NCBI RefSeq assembly: GCF_002571225.1
Contig: NZ_NVEC01000003.1
Location: 107,135 to 171,134 of the forward strand
Reading direction: 5' to 3'
Length of the DNA: 64,000 nt
Origin: Bacillus sp. AFS059628
GTDB taxonomy: Bacteria > Bacillota > Bacilli > Bacillales > Bacillaceae_G
The notes beneath the pieces were generated by a model. That model was given only the letters and a program-made list of their open reading frames with translations. It did not search any database and was not told the DNA's origin. Numbering within the stretch: position 1 is the first letter of the stretch; each line of letters opens with the position of its first letter. Below are positions 43,888-52,767 of this stretch, piece by piece. A program made the position numbers and the translations under genes.

Positions 43888-44539
43888 AGATAAAAATTCG
43901 AAGTTCTCATTTTTTCGAAACTTATTGAATGGGGATGAAAAAGAGAGTAATGAGAAAGGGAAAAAGGTAACACCTAAGTTTTTACTTGTCCTACTCATAC
44001 TTGGAATGTTGCTTATGTTTTCTAGTAGTTTATTTTCAAGTAAAAAAGAAGAAGTGCCTGTATTTAAAGAACAAAAAACTCAAAATCAAGAAAAAGACGT
44101 ACCAACTTTTGGACAAAAAAATAATGATAATATGTCAAATGTAGAAAAATATGAAAAAGCGTATGAACAAGAATTAAAAGCAGCCTTAGAAGAAATAGCA
44201 GGAGTAAAAGATGTAACGATTAATGTGAATTTAGATTCATCAGAGGAAAAAATATTAGAAAAAAATACAGTGAAACGTTCACAAACAACAGGTGAAACAG
44301 ATAAAACAGGCGGCAAAAGGGAAGTAGAAGACGAGTCTCTTGATGAAAAGACAGTCATTATACGTGAAGGGGATAAAGAAACTCCCGTTGTTTTACGAAC
44401 AGAGAAACCGAAAGTGCGAGGTGTTCTTGTCGTAGCAAAGGGAGTGGATAATATACAAGTTAAAGCGATGGTAAAAGAAGCTGTCATACGGCTGCTAGAT
44501 GTACCAGCCCATCGCGTTTCAGTATCACCGAAAAATTGA
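43877..44539 (+). CDS. spoIIIAG: Stage III sporulation protein SpoIIIAG
   Basis: 220 residues. A cytoplasmic basic N-terminus (about 30 residues), one membrane helix (FLLVLLILGMLLMFSSSLF), and a C-terminal RBM ring domain (LEEIAGVKDVTINVNLDSSEEKI..., VRGVLVVAKGVDN). In B. subtilis it forms a large ring in the intermembrane space. ATG at 43877 lies inside the spoIIIAF end. Confidence 0.94.
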   Translation: MDNKDKNSKFSFFRNLLNGDEKESNEKGKKVTPKFLLVLLILGMLLMFSSSLFSSKKEEVPVFKEQKTQNQEKDVPTFGQKNNDNMSNVEKYEKAYEQELKAALEEIAGVKDVTINVNLDSSEEKILEKNTVKRSQTTGETDKTGGKREVEDESLDEKTVIIREGDKETPVVLRTEKPKVRGVLVVAKGVDNIQVKAMVKEAVIRLLDVPAHRVSVSPKN

Positions 44540-44554
44540 TAGGGAGGAAATAAA

Positions 44555-45211
44555 GTGTTAAAAAAACAAACGGTTTGGTTATTAACGATGTTAAGTTTAG
44601 TTGTTGTACTATCTGTTTATTACGTAACAACTCCTGATAAGATGAATACAGCATCGCCGACAACAGGTGAAAAGATTGGACAAGAAAAACAAGGTACTGA
44701 TAAAGCTGTAACAAATGAAGCACCTAAAGAAACGCCGAAAAAAGAGAATACAAACAAGGAAACATCAAATAAAGAAACAAACAAAGAAACAAACAAAAAA
44801 GAGAGTGCAAACAAAGAAACAAGCAAAAAAGAAGCGAATGTAACAGTTCAATCAAGTGATGAAAATTTCACAGCGTTACGTATGCAAATGGAAGATCAGC
44901 GAAGTGAACAAAAAGCAAGATTACAAGAAGTGATGAATTCAGCAAAATCTTCAGCGACAGAAAAGAGTAAAGCGAAAGATAATTTTGATGCCATTACGAC
45001 AATGGAAACGAAGCAAGAACTACTTGAGACAGTAATTAAATCTCAAGGTGGATATCAAGATGCCCTTGTAAGAGCTGATGGAACTGATATTAAAGTAACT
45101 GTAAAAGCAGCAAAACATTCACAAAAAGAAGCGAATAAAATTATCCAACTTGTAAGAAGTGAAGGTGGATCAAAAGATGTAGGTGTAAAATTTGATCCAC
45201 CAACAAAATAA
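44555..45211 (+). CDS. spoIIIAH: Stage III sporulation protein SpoIIIAH
   Basis: 218 residues from GTG 44555 (GGGAGGAAAT upstream). One membrane helix (WLLTMLSLVVVLSVYYV), a low-complexity linker of about 60 residues with repeats of NKET/NKKE (near residues 60-90), then the YscJ/FliF-like ring domain that binds SpoIIQ from the forespore (TTMETKQELLETVIKSQGGYQDALV). Last gene of spoIIIA, with a long symmetrical terminator. Confidence 0.94.
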   Translation: MLKKQTVWLLTMLSLVVVLSVYYVTTPDKMNTASPTTGEKIGQEKQGTDKAVTNEAPKETPKKENTNKETSNKETNKETNKKESANKETSKKEANVTVQSSDENFTALRMQMEDQRSEQKARLQEVMNSAKSSATEKSKAKDNFDAITTMETKQELLETVIKSQGGYQDALVRADGTDIKVTVKAAKHSQKEANKIIQLVRSEGGSKDVGVKFDPPTK

Positions 45212-45256
45212 AAACTAATAATCCGCGGGGAAACCTCCGCGGATTATTAGTTTTTA
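45210..45256 (+). terminator. Strong intrinsic terminator of the spoIIIA operon
   Basis: AAAACTAATAATCCGCGG pairs with CCGCGGATTATTAGTTTT around GGAAACCT, ending in T. Confidence 0.9.
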
Positions 45257-45258
45257 CG

Positions 45259-45390
45259 CATCGAATTGTTTGAAAATAGTTAGATAAAGCGAAACTTTAA
45301 TCAGCCCTCACTAATGGGGTTTTAATGGGCAGCCCGCCCCAACCTAACTTCTTTGCTTTCTCTGAGTTTTGCTCGGCAAATAGAGGGATG
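45259..45390. repeat. Dispersed intergenic repeat
   Basis: The stretch GATAAAGCGAAACTTTAATC (45283 on) is repeated inverted at 19766-19792, and ACCTAACTTCTTTGCTTTC with TCTGAGTTTTG matches the loop of the 1-90 element. Half of the terminal hairpin is degenerate here. Likely a B. cereus-group bcr-type repeat, class not assigned. Confidence 0.5.
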
Positions 45391-45412
45391 AAAATAATAG
45401 TAGAAAAAGCTA

Positions 45413-45607
45413 TCATTTTCGATAGCTTTTTTCTGTTTCGTCTTTGTAGTTGTTTTTACTATGTTCAACTCGGAACGGAGAAATACGCTGTGAGTAAAAG
45501 ATTAGCGGTTCATGGTAACGATGATTACTTTTTCCTGATTTGAAGTGGATGAAGAGAACGAATGCCCAGACTATCACGGCAGGTAAGAAGAGAATGAGCC
45601 ATATCAT
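45413..45607 (-). CDS. Small membrane-anchored protein, 64 residues
   Basis: The ATG at 45607 follows GAGGTGTGG. One N-terminal hydrophobic helix (MIWLILFLPAVIVWAFVLFI) is followed by a polar basic tail rich in Lys, Arg and Tyr. Family not recognised. It is flanked by a repeat on one side and by a long AT-rich gap on the other. Confidence 0.5.
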   Translation of the reverse strand: MIWLILFLPAVIVWAFVLFIHFKSGKSNHRYHEPLIFYSQRISPFRVEHSKNNYKDETEKSYRK

Positions 45608-46072
45608 ATGTCCACACCTCGATACGATATATTTTCTACACTTTGAACATACTATTCTTATATGAAGGAATGATGAACGACGTGTAAACTAAAAAATAAT
45701 ATTTGGTAAAAATATGTTATTGACTATAGATAAGGTGAAGAGTAGAGCGGTAATAATATATTTGTTTTGTAGCATTTTGAAAAAGTAAGGAATGTTTTTT
45801 AGGAAGTGGTCTTGCCAATTTTGTGTGAAACTTGGTATTATTACTAGGTAATAATTTTTTTATTGGAATAATATTTTTACAGGAGTTTCGATTTATTATA
45901 AAGAAATATAAATTGGAATCTTTAAAAAATTTATCGTAAGATGGAAATAGTAACTATTTCTATTAGTAAATGAAATATCTAATAGAGTACATCGTATTTT
46001 TACAGTCAATCTAGTTTCAGTGACGAGAATCTGTAAAAACGGGACAAACAAGAGTATGGGAGTGGATTTTAC
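45608..46072 (+). other. 465-base intergenic region upstream of accB
   Basis: No gene is visible and the region is very AT-rich. It must carry the accB promoter. The only clear structure is the palindrome at 45837-45855. The accB ATG is preceded by the atypically weak site GGGAGTGG. Confidence 0.5.
45837..45855. promoter_or_regulatory. Palindrome resembling a FapR operator, upstream of accB
   Basis: ATTATTAC-TAG-GTAATAAT is a perfect 8-base-arm palindrome. Its 17-base core TTATTACTAGGTAATAA agrees with the FapR-type sequence TTAGTACCTGGTACTAA at about 13 positions. FapR represses lipid-synthesis genes and accBC makes malonyl-CoA, its ligand precursor. It is 218 bases upstream of accB, which is far. 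Confidence 0.35.
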
Positions 46073-46561
46073 ATGTTTAAAATTCAAGAAGTTCGTGAAT
46101 TAATTAAATTAATTGATAGCTCTAATATTGATGAATTTGAATACAAAAAAGATGGTACGACAATCAAAATGAAAAAGCGTGGTAATGAAGTTGTTGCGGT
46201 GCAAGCACCTGTAGCAAAACAAGTGGCACAATCAGTAGCACCTGTTGAAGTTGAAACAACAGTAGCGGCAGCACAAGTGGAAGTACCAAAACAAGAAGAG
46301 AAACAAGCTGTTCAAAATGAAAACCTACATAAAATTACATCACCGATGGTAGGTACATTCTATTCTTCTTCTTCGCCTGACACACCTGCATATGTAAGTG
46401 TTGGCGATAGAGTATCGAAAGATTCTATCGTATGTATCGTTGAGGCTATGAAGTTATTTAACGAAATTGACGCTGATGTAGAGGGCGAAATTGTTGAGAT
46501 TCTTGTTAATAACGGACAGCTTGTTGAGTATGGACAACCGCTATTTCTTGTAAAAGCGTAA
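46073..46561 (+). CDS. accB: Acetyl-CoA carboxylase biotin carboxyl carrier protein
   Basis: 162 residues. The N-terminal domain ([20 protein letters not shown]) is followed by an Ala/Val/Glu/Gln-rich linker (residues about 40-85) and the biotinyl domain; Lys127 in [10 protein letters not shown] carries biotin. It delivers CO2 between AccC and the carboxyltransferase in malonyl-CoA synthesis. First gene of accB-accC-yqhY. Confidence 0.96.
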   Translation: MFKIQEVRELIKLIDSSNIDEFEYKKDGTTIKMKKRGNEVVAVQAPVAKQVAQSVAPVEVETTVAAAQVEVPKQEEKQAVQNENLHKITSPMVGTFYSSSSPDTPAYVSVGDRVSKDSIVCIVEAMKLFNEIDADVEGEIVEILVNNGQLVEYGQPLFLVKA

Positions 46562-46577
46562 TAAGGGAGTCTTTGTG

Positions 46578-47930
46578 ATGATAAAAAAAGTATTAATAGC
46601 CAATCGTGGGGAAATTGCTGTACGAATTATTCGTGCTTGTAAAGAAATGGATATTGAAACAGTCGCAATTTATTCAGAAGCAGATAAAGAGTCACTTCAC
46701 GTACAAATTGCAGATGAGGCGTATTGTGTAGGGCCAACGATTTCGAAAGAAAGCTATTTAAATTTGACGAATATTATTAGCGTTGCGAAGTTAACAGGTT
46801 GCGATGCTATTCATCCGGGATACGGATTCTTAGCAGAGAATGCAGATTTCGCAGAGTTATGTCGTGAATGTAACTTGATTTTTATCGGTCCAAGTCCAGA
46901 AGCTATTTCAAAGATGGGCACAAAAGACGTTGCTCGTGATACAATGAAAGAAGCAGGGGTTCCGATTGTACCAGGTTCACAAGGGATTATTAAAAATACC
47001 GAAGAAGCGATCGAACTTGCTAATCAAATTGGATATCCAGTTATTATTAAAGCGACTGCAGGTGGCGGCGGAAAAGGTATTCGTGTTGCGCGCCATGAGG
47101 AAGAGCTTGTAAAGGGAATTCAAATCACACAGCAAGAAGCTAGTACCGCTTTTGGGAACCCTGGTGTATACTTAGAGAAGTACGTTGAAGATTTCCGCCA
47201 TGTTGAGATTCAAATAATGGCAGATACACACGGAAATGCCATTCATTTAGGAGAGCGTGATTGTACAATTCAGCGCCGTTTGCAAAAACTACTGGAAGAA
47301 AGCCCATCACCTGCACTTGATGAAAATGTTCGCAAGCAGATGGGTGAGGCAGCAGTAAAAGCGGCGGTTGCGGTTGATTATACAGGTGCTGGTACGGTTG
47401 AGTTTATTTATGAATATAAAACGAAAAGCTTTTATTTCATGGAGATGAATACGAGAATTCAAGTGGAACATCCAGTTACTGAAATGGTAACAGGGGTGGA
47501 CTTAATTAAAGAACAAATTCTTGTTGCTTCTGGAGAAAAGTTATCGTTACAGCAAGAAGAAGTACAATTTAGTGGTTGGGCAATTGAATGCCGAATTAAT
47601 GCGGAAAACCCTGCCAAAAAATTTATGCCATCTCCAGGTAAAGTAGAAATGTACTTGCCACCAGGCGGATTTGGTATTCGCGTCGATTCAGCTGTATATC
47701 CGGGATATTCAATCCCACCTTTCTATGATTCGATGGTTGCTAAATTAATTGTTCACGGAAAAACACGTGAAGAGGCAATTGCAAAAATGAAGCGTGCACT
47801 CAGTGAGTTTGTCGTTGAAGGCGTACATACAACAATCCCGTTCCATTTGCAATTGTTAGATCATCCTGATTTTGTAAAAGGTGAGTTTAATACGAAGTTT
47901 TTGGAAGAGCATGAACTTGTGACGCAGTGA
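46578..47930 (+). CDS. accC: Acetyl-CoA carboxylase biotin carboxylase
   Basis: 450 residues from ATG 46578, set by AAGGGAG; the GTG at 46575 is one codon earlier. It carboxylates the biotin on AccB using ATP and bicarbonate. ATP-grasp features: [13 protein letters not shown] loop, [32 protein letters not shown]. Length matches the family. It starts 17 bases after accB. Confidence 0.97.
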   Translation: MIKKVLIANRGEIAVRIIRACKEMDIETVAIYSEADKESLHVQIADEAYCVGPTISKESYLNLTNIISVAKLTGCDAIHPGYGFLAENADFAELCRECNLIFIGPSPEAISKMGTKDVARDTMKEAGVPIVPGSQGIIKNTEEAIELANQIGYPVIIKATAGGGGKGIRVARHEEELVKGIQITQQEASTAFGNPGVYLEKYVEDFRHVEIQIMADTHGNAIHLGERDCTIQRRLQKLLEESPSPALDENVRKQMGEAAVKAAVAVDYTGAGTVEFIYEYKTKSFYFMEMNTRIQVEHPVTEMVTGVDLIKEQILVASGEKLSLQQEEVQFSGWAIECRINAENPAKKFMPSPGKVEMYLPPGGFGIRVDSAVYPGYSIPPFYDSMVAKLIVHGKTREEAIAKMKRALSEFVVEGVHTTIPFHLQLLDHPDFVKGEFNTKFLEEHELVTQ

Positions 47931-47953
47931 TACATTAAAGGAGGTTTTTTTTC

Positions 47954-48346
47954 ATGGCTGAACATATGTTAGATATGGGTCAAGATACAACTCTTGGTAA
48001 AGTAGAAATTGCACCAGAAGTAATTGAAGTAATCGCAGGTATTGCGGCTGCTGAGGTAGAAGGCGTAGCGGCAATGCGTGGTAATTTTGCTACAGATGTT
48101 GTTGAGAAGTTAGGTAAGAAAAATCATGGTAAAGGTGTAAAGGTTGAATTAGCAAACGAAGATATTATCGTTGACCTTTATGTGGTAATGTATTTTGGCG
48201 TAGCAATTCCAGTTGTTGCACAAAAGATTCAAGACAACATTCGCCAAGCACTCTTTACAATGACAGGGCTTGAGCCAAAAGAAGTGAATGTTCACATCGT
48301 TGGCGTAACATTCGAAACACAAAAAACAGAAATCGAACCAGTGTAA
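47954..48346 (+). CDS. yqhY: Asp23/DUF322 family protein YqhY
   Basis: 130 residues, preceded by AGGAGG. The core (LGKVEIAPEVIEVIAGIAAAEVEGVAAM) is the Asp23 signature. In B. subtilis YqhY lies in the same operon and has been linked to control of acetyl-CoA carboxylase. That role here is inference. A terminator follows the stop. Confidence 0.92.
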   Translation: MAEHMLDMGQDTTLGKVEIAPEVIEVIAGIAAAEVEGVAAMRGNFATDVVEKLGKKNHGKGVKVELANEDIIVDLYVVMYFGVAIPVVAQKIQDNIRQALFTMTGLEPKEVNVHIVGVTFETQKTEIEPV

Positions 48347-48351
48347 GAATG

Positions 48352-48385
48352 AAAAAGGTGCCTAGTAACATAGGCATCTTTTTTA
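48352..48385 (+). terminator. Intrinsic terminator of accB-accC-yqhY
   Basis: AAAAAGGTGCCTA pairs with TAGGCATCTTTTT (one G-U pair), then a T run. Confidence 0.8.
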
Positions 48386-48693
48386 TCGTTTCATTTCTTC
48401 ACAAATTAAAACCCTCTAATTATTATACTATTTCAAAAAATAAGAAATTAAAAAGAAAATGTTTCGTTTTACCAAAAAACGTACATTGTGATAAGATATG
48501 GAACTTGAAGTTAATCTTTTTATTATTTTTCAGCCTTGTAACCCGTGTGTGAAACGATAAATTGTGTTATTATCATTGTATTATAAGGTTGGAAAATCAA
48601 TGAAAACTGTAAGAGTAAGTGAATTGACGGCTTATAAATTATAATAATATAACAAAGTATAAGGAAAGACTTGAAGCATAAAGGAGAGTTACA
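48386..48693 (+). other. 308-base AT-rich gap before nusB
   Basis: No gene or RNA signature is visible. The short frames on both strands lack ribosome-binding sites. It presumably holds the nusB promoter (TTGTGT...TATTATAAGG near 48556-48590), but this is not certain. Confidence 0.3.
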
Positions 48694-49086
48694 ATGAAAC
48701 GTAGGACGGCTAGAGAAAGAGCTATGCAAGCATTATATCAAATGGATATTACAGGTGAATTAGAACCGAAAGTAGCGGTGGAAAACACGCTAGATGAAGG
48801 TGAAGAAACAAATGAGTTTCTAGAATCACTTGTAGTAGGTTTTGTAGAAAATAAAGAAGTAATTGACGAAGCAATTCGTCAAAACTTAAAAAAATGGAAG
48901 CTTGAGCGTATTAGTATTGTTGATCGCAGTATTTTACGTTTAGCTGTGTATGAAATGAAATACATGGAAGAAATTCCACACAACGTAACAATTAATGAAG
49001 CAATTGAAATTGCCAAAACATTTGGGGATGAGGAATCTCGTCGTTTTATTAACGGCGTTTTATCTAATATAAAAGATACACTGTAA
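48694..49086 (+). CDS. nusB: Transcription antitermination factor NusB
   Basis: 130 residues after AAGGAGAG. It is an all-helical RNA-binding protein that with NusE binds boxA RNA in rRNA operons. [20 protein letters not shown] and the C-terminal [30 protein letters not shown] are family signatures. First gene of nusB-folD-xseA-xseB-ispA. Confidence 0.96.
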   Translation: MKRRTARERAMQALYQMDITGELEPKVAVENTLDEGEETNEFLESLVVGFVENKEVIDEAIRQNLKKWKLERISIVDRSILRLAVYEMKYMEEIPHNVTINEAIEIAKTFGDEESRRFINGVLSNIKDTL

Positions 49087-49109
49087 TTTCTTTAAGGGGG
49101 AATCTTAAA

Positions 49110-49970
49110 ATGGTAGCAGTAATCATCAAAGGAAATGAAGTTGCGGAGAAAAAACGAGCACAATTAACAGAAGAAGTTGTGAAGTTAAAAGAGCAAGGGA
49201 TTGTACCAGGATTAGCAGTTATTTTAGTTGGAGAAGATCCAGCATCTCGTTCTTATGTAAAAGGGAAAGAGAAGGGCTGTGAACAAGTAGGAATCTATTC
49301 AGAGTTAATTGAACTTCCTGAAACAATTACGGAGGAGCGTTTGCTTGCTGAAATCGATCGCTTAAATGGCGATGACCGTATAAATGGCATATTAGTGCAA
49401 TTACCTTTACCAAAACATATTGAAGAAAAAGCTATCATTGAAAGAATTTCACCAGAAAAAGATGTAGATGGATTTCACCCAATCAGCGTGGGACGTATGA
49501 TGACGGGACAAGATACATTCCTTCCATGTACACCGCACGGTATTGTAGAATTAGTAAAAGAAACAAATCTTGATATCTCGGGAAAACATGTTGTAGTAAT
49601 TGGAAGAAGTAACATTGTCGGCAAGCCAGTGGGACAATTGTTCTTAAATGAAAATGCAACTGTCACATATTGTCATTCTAAGACGCAAAATATGAAAGAG
49701 TTAACGAAGTTAGCTGATATTTTAATCGTCGCTGTTGGACGACCTAAGATGATAACAGCTGGTTATATGAAAGAAGGAGCGGTTGTAATCGACGTTGGTG
49801 TAAACCGTTTAGAAACAGGCAAACTTTGTGGTGATGTTGACTTTGACAATGTGTTAGATGTTGCGGGTTACATTACACCTGTGCCAAAGGGTGTTGGTCC
49901 AATGACGATCACAATGCTTCTTCATAATACTGTTGAATCGGCTAAACGTGCAGGTGTCGTTTGTAAATAA
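49110..49970 (+). CDS. folD: Bifunctional methylenetetrahydrofolate dehydrogenase/cyclohydrolase
   Basis: 286 residues after AAGGGGG. It interconverts methylene-, methenyl- and 10-formyl-tetrahydrofolate. Signature segments are GEDPASRSYVKGKEKGCEQVGI with the catalytic Lys, GILVQLPLPKHI, and the Rossmann GRSNIVGKPVGQLFL with PVPKGVGPMTITMLLHNT. It connects to one-carbon units made by glycine cleavage. Confidence 0.97.
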   Translation: MVAVIIKGNEVAEKKRAQLTEEVVKLKEQGIVPGLAVILVGEDPASRSYVKGKEKGCEQVGIYSELIELPETITEERLLAEIDRLNGDDRINGILVQLPLPKHIEEKAIIERISPEKDVDGFHPISVGRMMTGQDTFLPCTPHGIVELVKETNLDISGKHVVVIGRSNIVGKPVGQLFLNENATVTYCHSKTQNMKELTKLADILIVAVGRPKMITAGYMKEGAVVIDVGVNRLETGKLCGDVDFDNVLDVAGYITPVPKGVGPMTITMLLHNTVESAKRAGVVCK

Positions 49971-49996
49971 TTTGAGTCGGCTATGAGGAGAGAGAA

Positions 49997-51355
49997 ATGG
50001 AGAAACAATATTTAACCGTTACAGCGTTAACACGCTATATAAAAACAAAAATAGAATATGATCCGCATTTACAGTCTGTTTGGTTAAAAGGTGAAATTTC
50101 CAACTTTAAAAATCATAGCCGTGGCCACATGTATTTTACATTGAAAGATGAAAATGCAAGAATCGCAGCGGTTATGTTTGCGGGTCATAATCGTAATATT
50201 AAATTCAGACCTGAAAATGGGATGAAGGTGCTTGTGAAAGGGAAAATCTCTGTTTACGAGGCGAGTGGTTCTTATCAAATTTATATTCAAGACATGCAGC
50301 CTGACGGAATCGGAAACCTGCATTTAGCTTACGAACAATTAAAGGTTCGTCTAGAGGAAGAAGGATTATTTTCTCGAGTTTATAAAAAAACAATCCCTCC
50401 TTATGCAAAAACAATAGGTGTGATTACGTCACCAACAGGCGCAGCGATTCGTGATATTATAACAACGATTAAACGTCGTTATCCAATTGGAAATGTTATT
50501 GTGTTTCCAGTACTTGTACAGGGGGAGTCAGCAGCTCCCTCGATTGTACAAGCAATTCGTACAGCCAATGAAATGGAAGAGATAGATGTTCTAATCGTTG
50601 GGCGTGGTGGAGGCTCGATTGAGGAATTATGGGCGTTTAATGAAGAAATGGTTGCAAGGGCCATTTTCAAGAGTGAAATCCCTATTATTTCAGCAGTAGG
50701 CCATGAAACGGACTTTACAATTGCGGATTTTGTTGCCGATTTAAGAGCACCAACACCAACTGCAGCGGCTGAGCTGGCAGCGCCTAATATTATTGAATTA
50801 CAAGAAAAGGTATTACAAAGAACTCTAAGATTGCAAAGGGCAATGAGAGAGTTAGTACATAAAAAAGAAGAAAAACTACAAGTATTGCAAAAATCTTATG
50901 CGTTCCGTTATCCAAGACAAGTATATGAGCAAAAAGAAGAGCAGTTGGATAGAGCGTTAGAACAGCTTGTTTTAGCGAAAGAGCGTTATATTGATAAAAA
51001 GGTAAATCAGTTAAAACAACTTTCATTTTATCTAGAGAAGCACCACCCATCTCAAAAAATTATGCAAACGAAGGTAGCAGTTGAAACGTTGCAAAAGCAA
51101 TTGCAACGTGAAATGCAAACGTTACTTCAAACGAAAGAATTTGCCTTTGTAAGAGCTGCTCAAAAACTGGAAGCGTTAAGCCCGCTTAAAGTAATGATGA
51201 GAGGGTACGGGCTTGTATATGATGAAGAGAAGCAAGTGTTAAAAAGTGTGAAAGATGTCAGCCTTGGAGATGCTGTTTCAGTTCAATTACAAGATGGAAT
51301 ACTAGATTGTAGCGTATCAGGAATAGAGGAGCGTGAATTGAATAATGGAAAATAA
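49997..51355 (+). CDS. xseA: Exodeoxyribonuclease VII large subunit
   Basis: 452 residues. OB-fold N-terminal domain ([30 protein letters not shown]), catalytic domain with [36 protein letters not shown] and [28 protein letters not shown], then a long coiled coil (residues about 270-400). It cleaves single-stranded DNA. It overlaps xseB by 11 bases. Confidence 0.96.
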   Translation: MEKQYLTVTALTRYIKTKIEYDPHLQSVWLKGEISNFKNHSRGHMYFTLKDENARIAAVMFAGHNRNIKFRPENGMKVLVKGKISVYEASGSYQIYIQDMQPDGIGNLHLAYEQLKVRLEEEGLFSRVYKKTIPPYAKTIGVITSPTGAAIRDIITTIKRRYPIGNVIVFPVLVQGESAAPSIVQAIRTANEMEEIDVLIVGRGGGSIEELWAFNEEMVARAIFKSEIPIISAVGHETDFTIADFVADLRAPTPTAAAELAAPNIIELQEKVLQRTLRLQRAMRELVHKKEEKLQVLQKSYAFRYPRQVYEQKEEQLDRALEQLVLAKERYIDKKVNQLKQLSFYLEKHHPSQKIMQTKVAVETLQKQLQREMQTLLQTKEFAFVRAAQKLEALSPLKVMMRGYGLVYDEEKQVLKSVKDVSLGDAVSVQLQDGILDCSVSGIEERELNNGK

Positions 51356-51575
51356 ATTAAGCTTTGAAGAGGCAATTTCGCAACTTGAGCATCTCGTTTC
51401 TAAGCTAGAGCAAGGTGACGTACCTTTAGAAGAAGCAATCTCTTATTTTAAAGAGGGTATGGAATTATCTAAGCTTTGTGACGAGAAGTTGAAGAACGTA
51501 CAAGAACAAATGGCAGTTATTCTTGGGGAAGATGGAGAGCTTGAACCGTTTACTGCTTTAGGAGATGAAGCATAG
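51345..51575 (+). CDS. xseB: Exodeoxyribonuclease VII small subunit
   Basis: 76 residues, helical hairpin with [26 protein letters not shown] and [17 protein letters not shown]. Binds along the XseA coiled coil. Its ATG lies inside the end of xseA and its stop overlaps the ispA start. Confidence 0.95.
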   Translation: MENKLSFEEAISQLEHLVSKLEQGDVPLEEAISYFKEGMELSKLCDEKLKNVQEQMAVILGEDGELEPFTALGDEA

Positions 51576-52465
51576 TGACAATTGCTTTTGATACTTTTTT
51601 GAAAGAGAGTAAAACTTTCGTAGAAGAGAAGCTTGTAAGCTATGCAAATGAATTACAATGTCCAAATGTACTTCGTGAAGCGATGGCATATTCTTTGGAA
51701 GCGGGTGGAAAGCGTCTCCGCCCGTTACTTTTATTTGCAACATTACAAGCGTTTGGGAAAGAAAGAAATGTTGGAGTAGGTGCAGCTTGTGCTCTTGAAA
51801 TGATACATACATACTCGTTAGTTCATGATGATTTACCTTGTATGGATGATGATGATTTAAGAAGAGGAAAGCCCACAAATCATAAAGTATTTGGTGAAGC
51901 GATGGCGGTTTTAGCGGGTGATGGTTTGTTGACATATGCTTTTCAAGTTATTATGGCATATGAGCAAAAGGAAATCTCTGCTGAGAAAAAAGTAAGACTT
52001 GTACTTGAGCTTGCAAAAGCAGCAGGACCAGAAGGAATGGTTGGCGGACAAGTGGCAGATATGGAAGCGGAAGGGAAACAGCTTACGATTGATGAGTTGG
52101 AGTATATTCATAAGCATAAGACTGGAAAACTACTTGAATTCGCTGTACTTGCCGGATCGATACTTTCTGATGCCACAGAAGAACAGGAAGAAAAGTTGCT
52201 TGCGTTTGCAAAATATATCGGCCTAGCTTTCCAAATTCGAGATGATATTTTAGATGTGGAAGGAACCGAAGAAGAGATTGGAAAACCGATTGGTAGTGAT
52301 GTTTCCAACGAAAAGAGCACCTATACGACGTTATTTACTGTAGATAGAGCAAAGGATATTTTAGAAGAGACGATTGCAAAAGCAAAAGATGCTATCGGTT
52401 CCTTGCAATTACAAGACGAATATTTACTATCTATTTGCGATTTGATTGCAAAACGTAATAACTAA
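51575..52465 (+). CDS. ispA: Farnesyl diphosphate synthase (geranyltranstransferase)
   Basis: 296 residues from GTG 51575, overlapping the xseB stop. It extends dimethylallyl diphosphate with isopentenyl diphosphate. First Asp-rich motif DDLPCMDDDDLRRGKPTNH, second DDILDVEG; also EAGGKRLRPLL. It is the yqiD position of B. subtilis. dxs, which supplies its precursors, is 300 bases downstream beyond a terminator. Confidence 0.94.
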   Translation: MTIAFDTFLKESKTFVEEKLVSYANELQCPNVLREAMAYSLEAGGKRLRPLLLFATLQAFGKERNVGVGAACALEMIHTYSLVHDDLPCMDDDDLRRGKPTNHKVFGEAMAVLAGDGLLTYAFQVIMAYEQKEISAEKKVRLVLELAKAAGPEGMVGGQVADMEAEGKQLTIDELEYIHKHKTGKLLEFAVLAGSILSDATEEQEEKLLAFAKYIGLAFQIRDDILDVEGTEEEIGKPIGSDVSNEKSTYTTLFTVDRAKDILEETIAKAKDAIGSLQLQDEYLLSICDLIAKRNN

Positions 52466-52570
52466 TATAACAGCGTTTTCATTTGTTGAGTCATTCATCA
52501 TTTTATGATATAAATGTAGGAAAAGGTTTTTCTTTTCTTGTTATTGGCAAAAATATATGTAGATTACATT

Positions 52571-52604
52571 GCCGTTATCACTTCGTGTTAGCGGCTATTT
52601 TTTT
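52571..52604 (+). terminator. Intrinsic terminator downstream of ispA
   Basis: GCCGTTATCAC and GTGTTAGCGGC pair (one G-U, one mismatch) around TTC, followed by a run of T. It separates the nusB-ispA unit from dxs. Confidence 0.75.
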
Positions 52605-52767
52605 CATCGCCTAACGAAATATGGTTTATAATAGGATTAGAGCGCAATAGACTGGTTAATAGCAGGACAAGCTGAAAAATAAAAAAAGAGAATTTCTTGT
52701 TTTGTGTAAATGTTTTTTATTATATTTGACATGTTGACAGATTATGAAATGAAAGTGAGTGATCCAT

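Noticed and set aside
48523-48729. 68-residue minus-strand frame before nusB
   Set aside because: AT-rich shadow with no ribosome-binding site, overlapping the nusB start.
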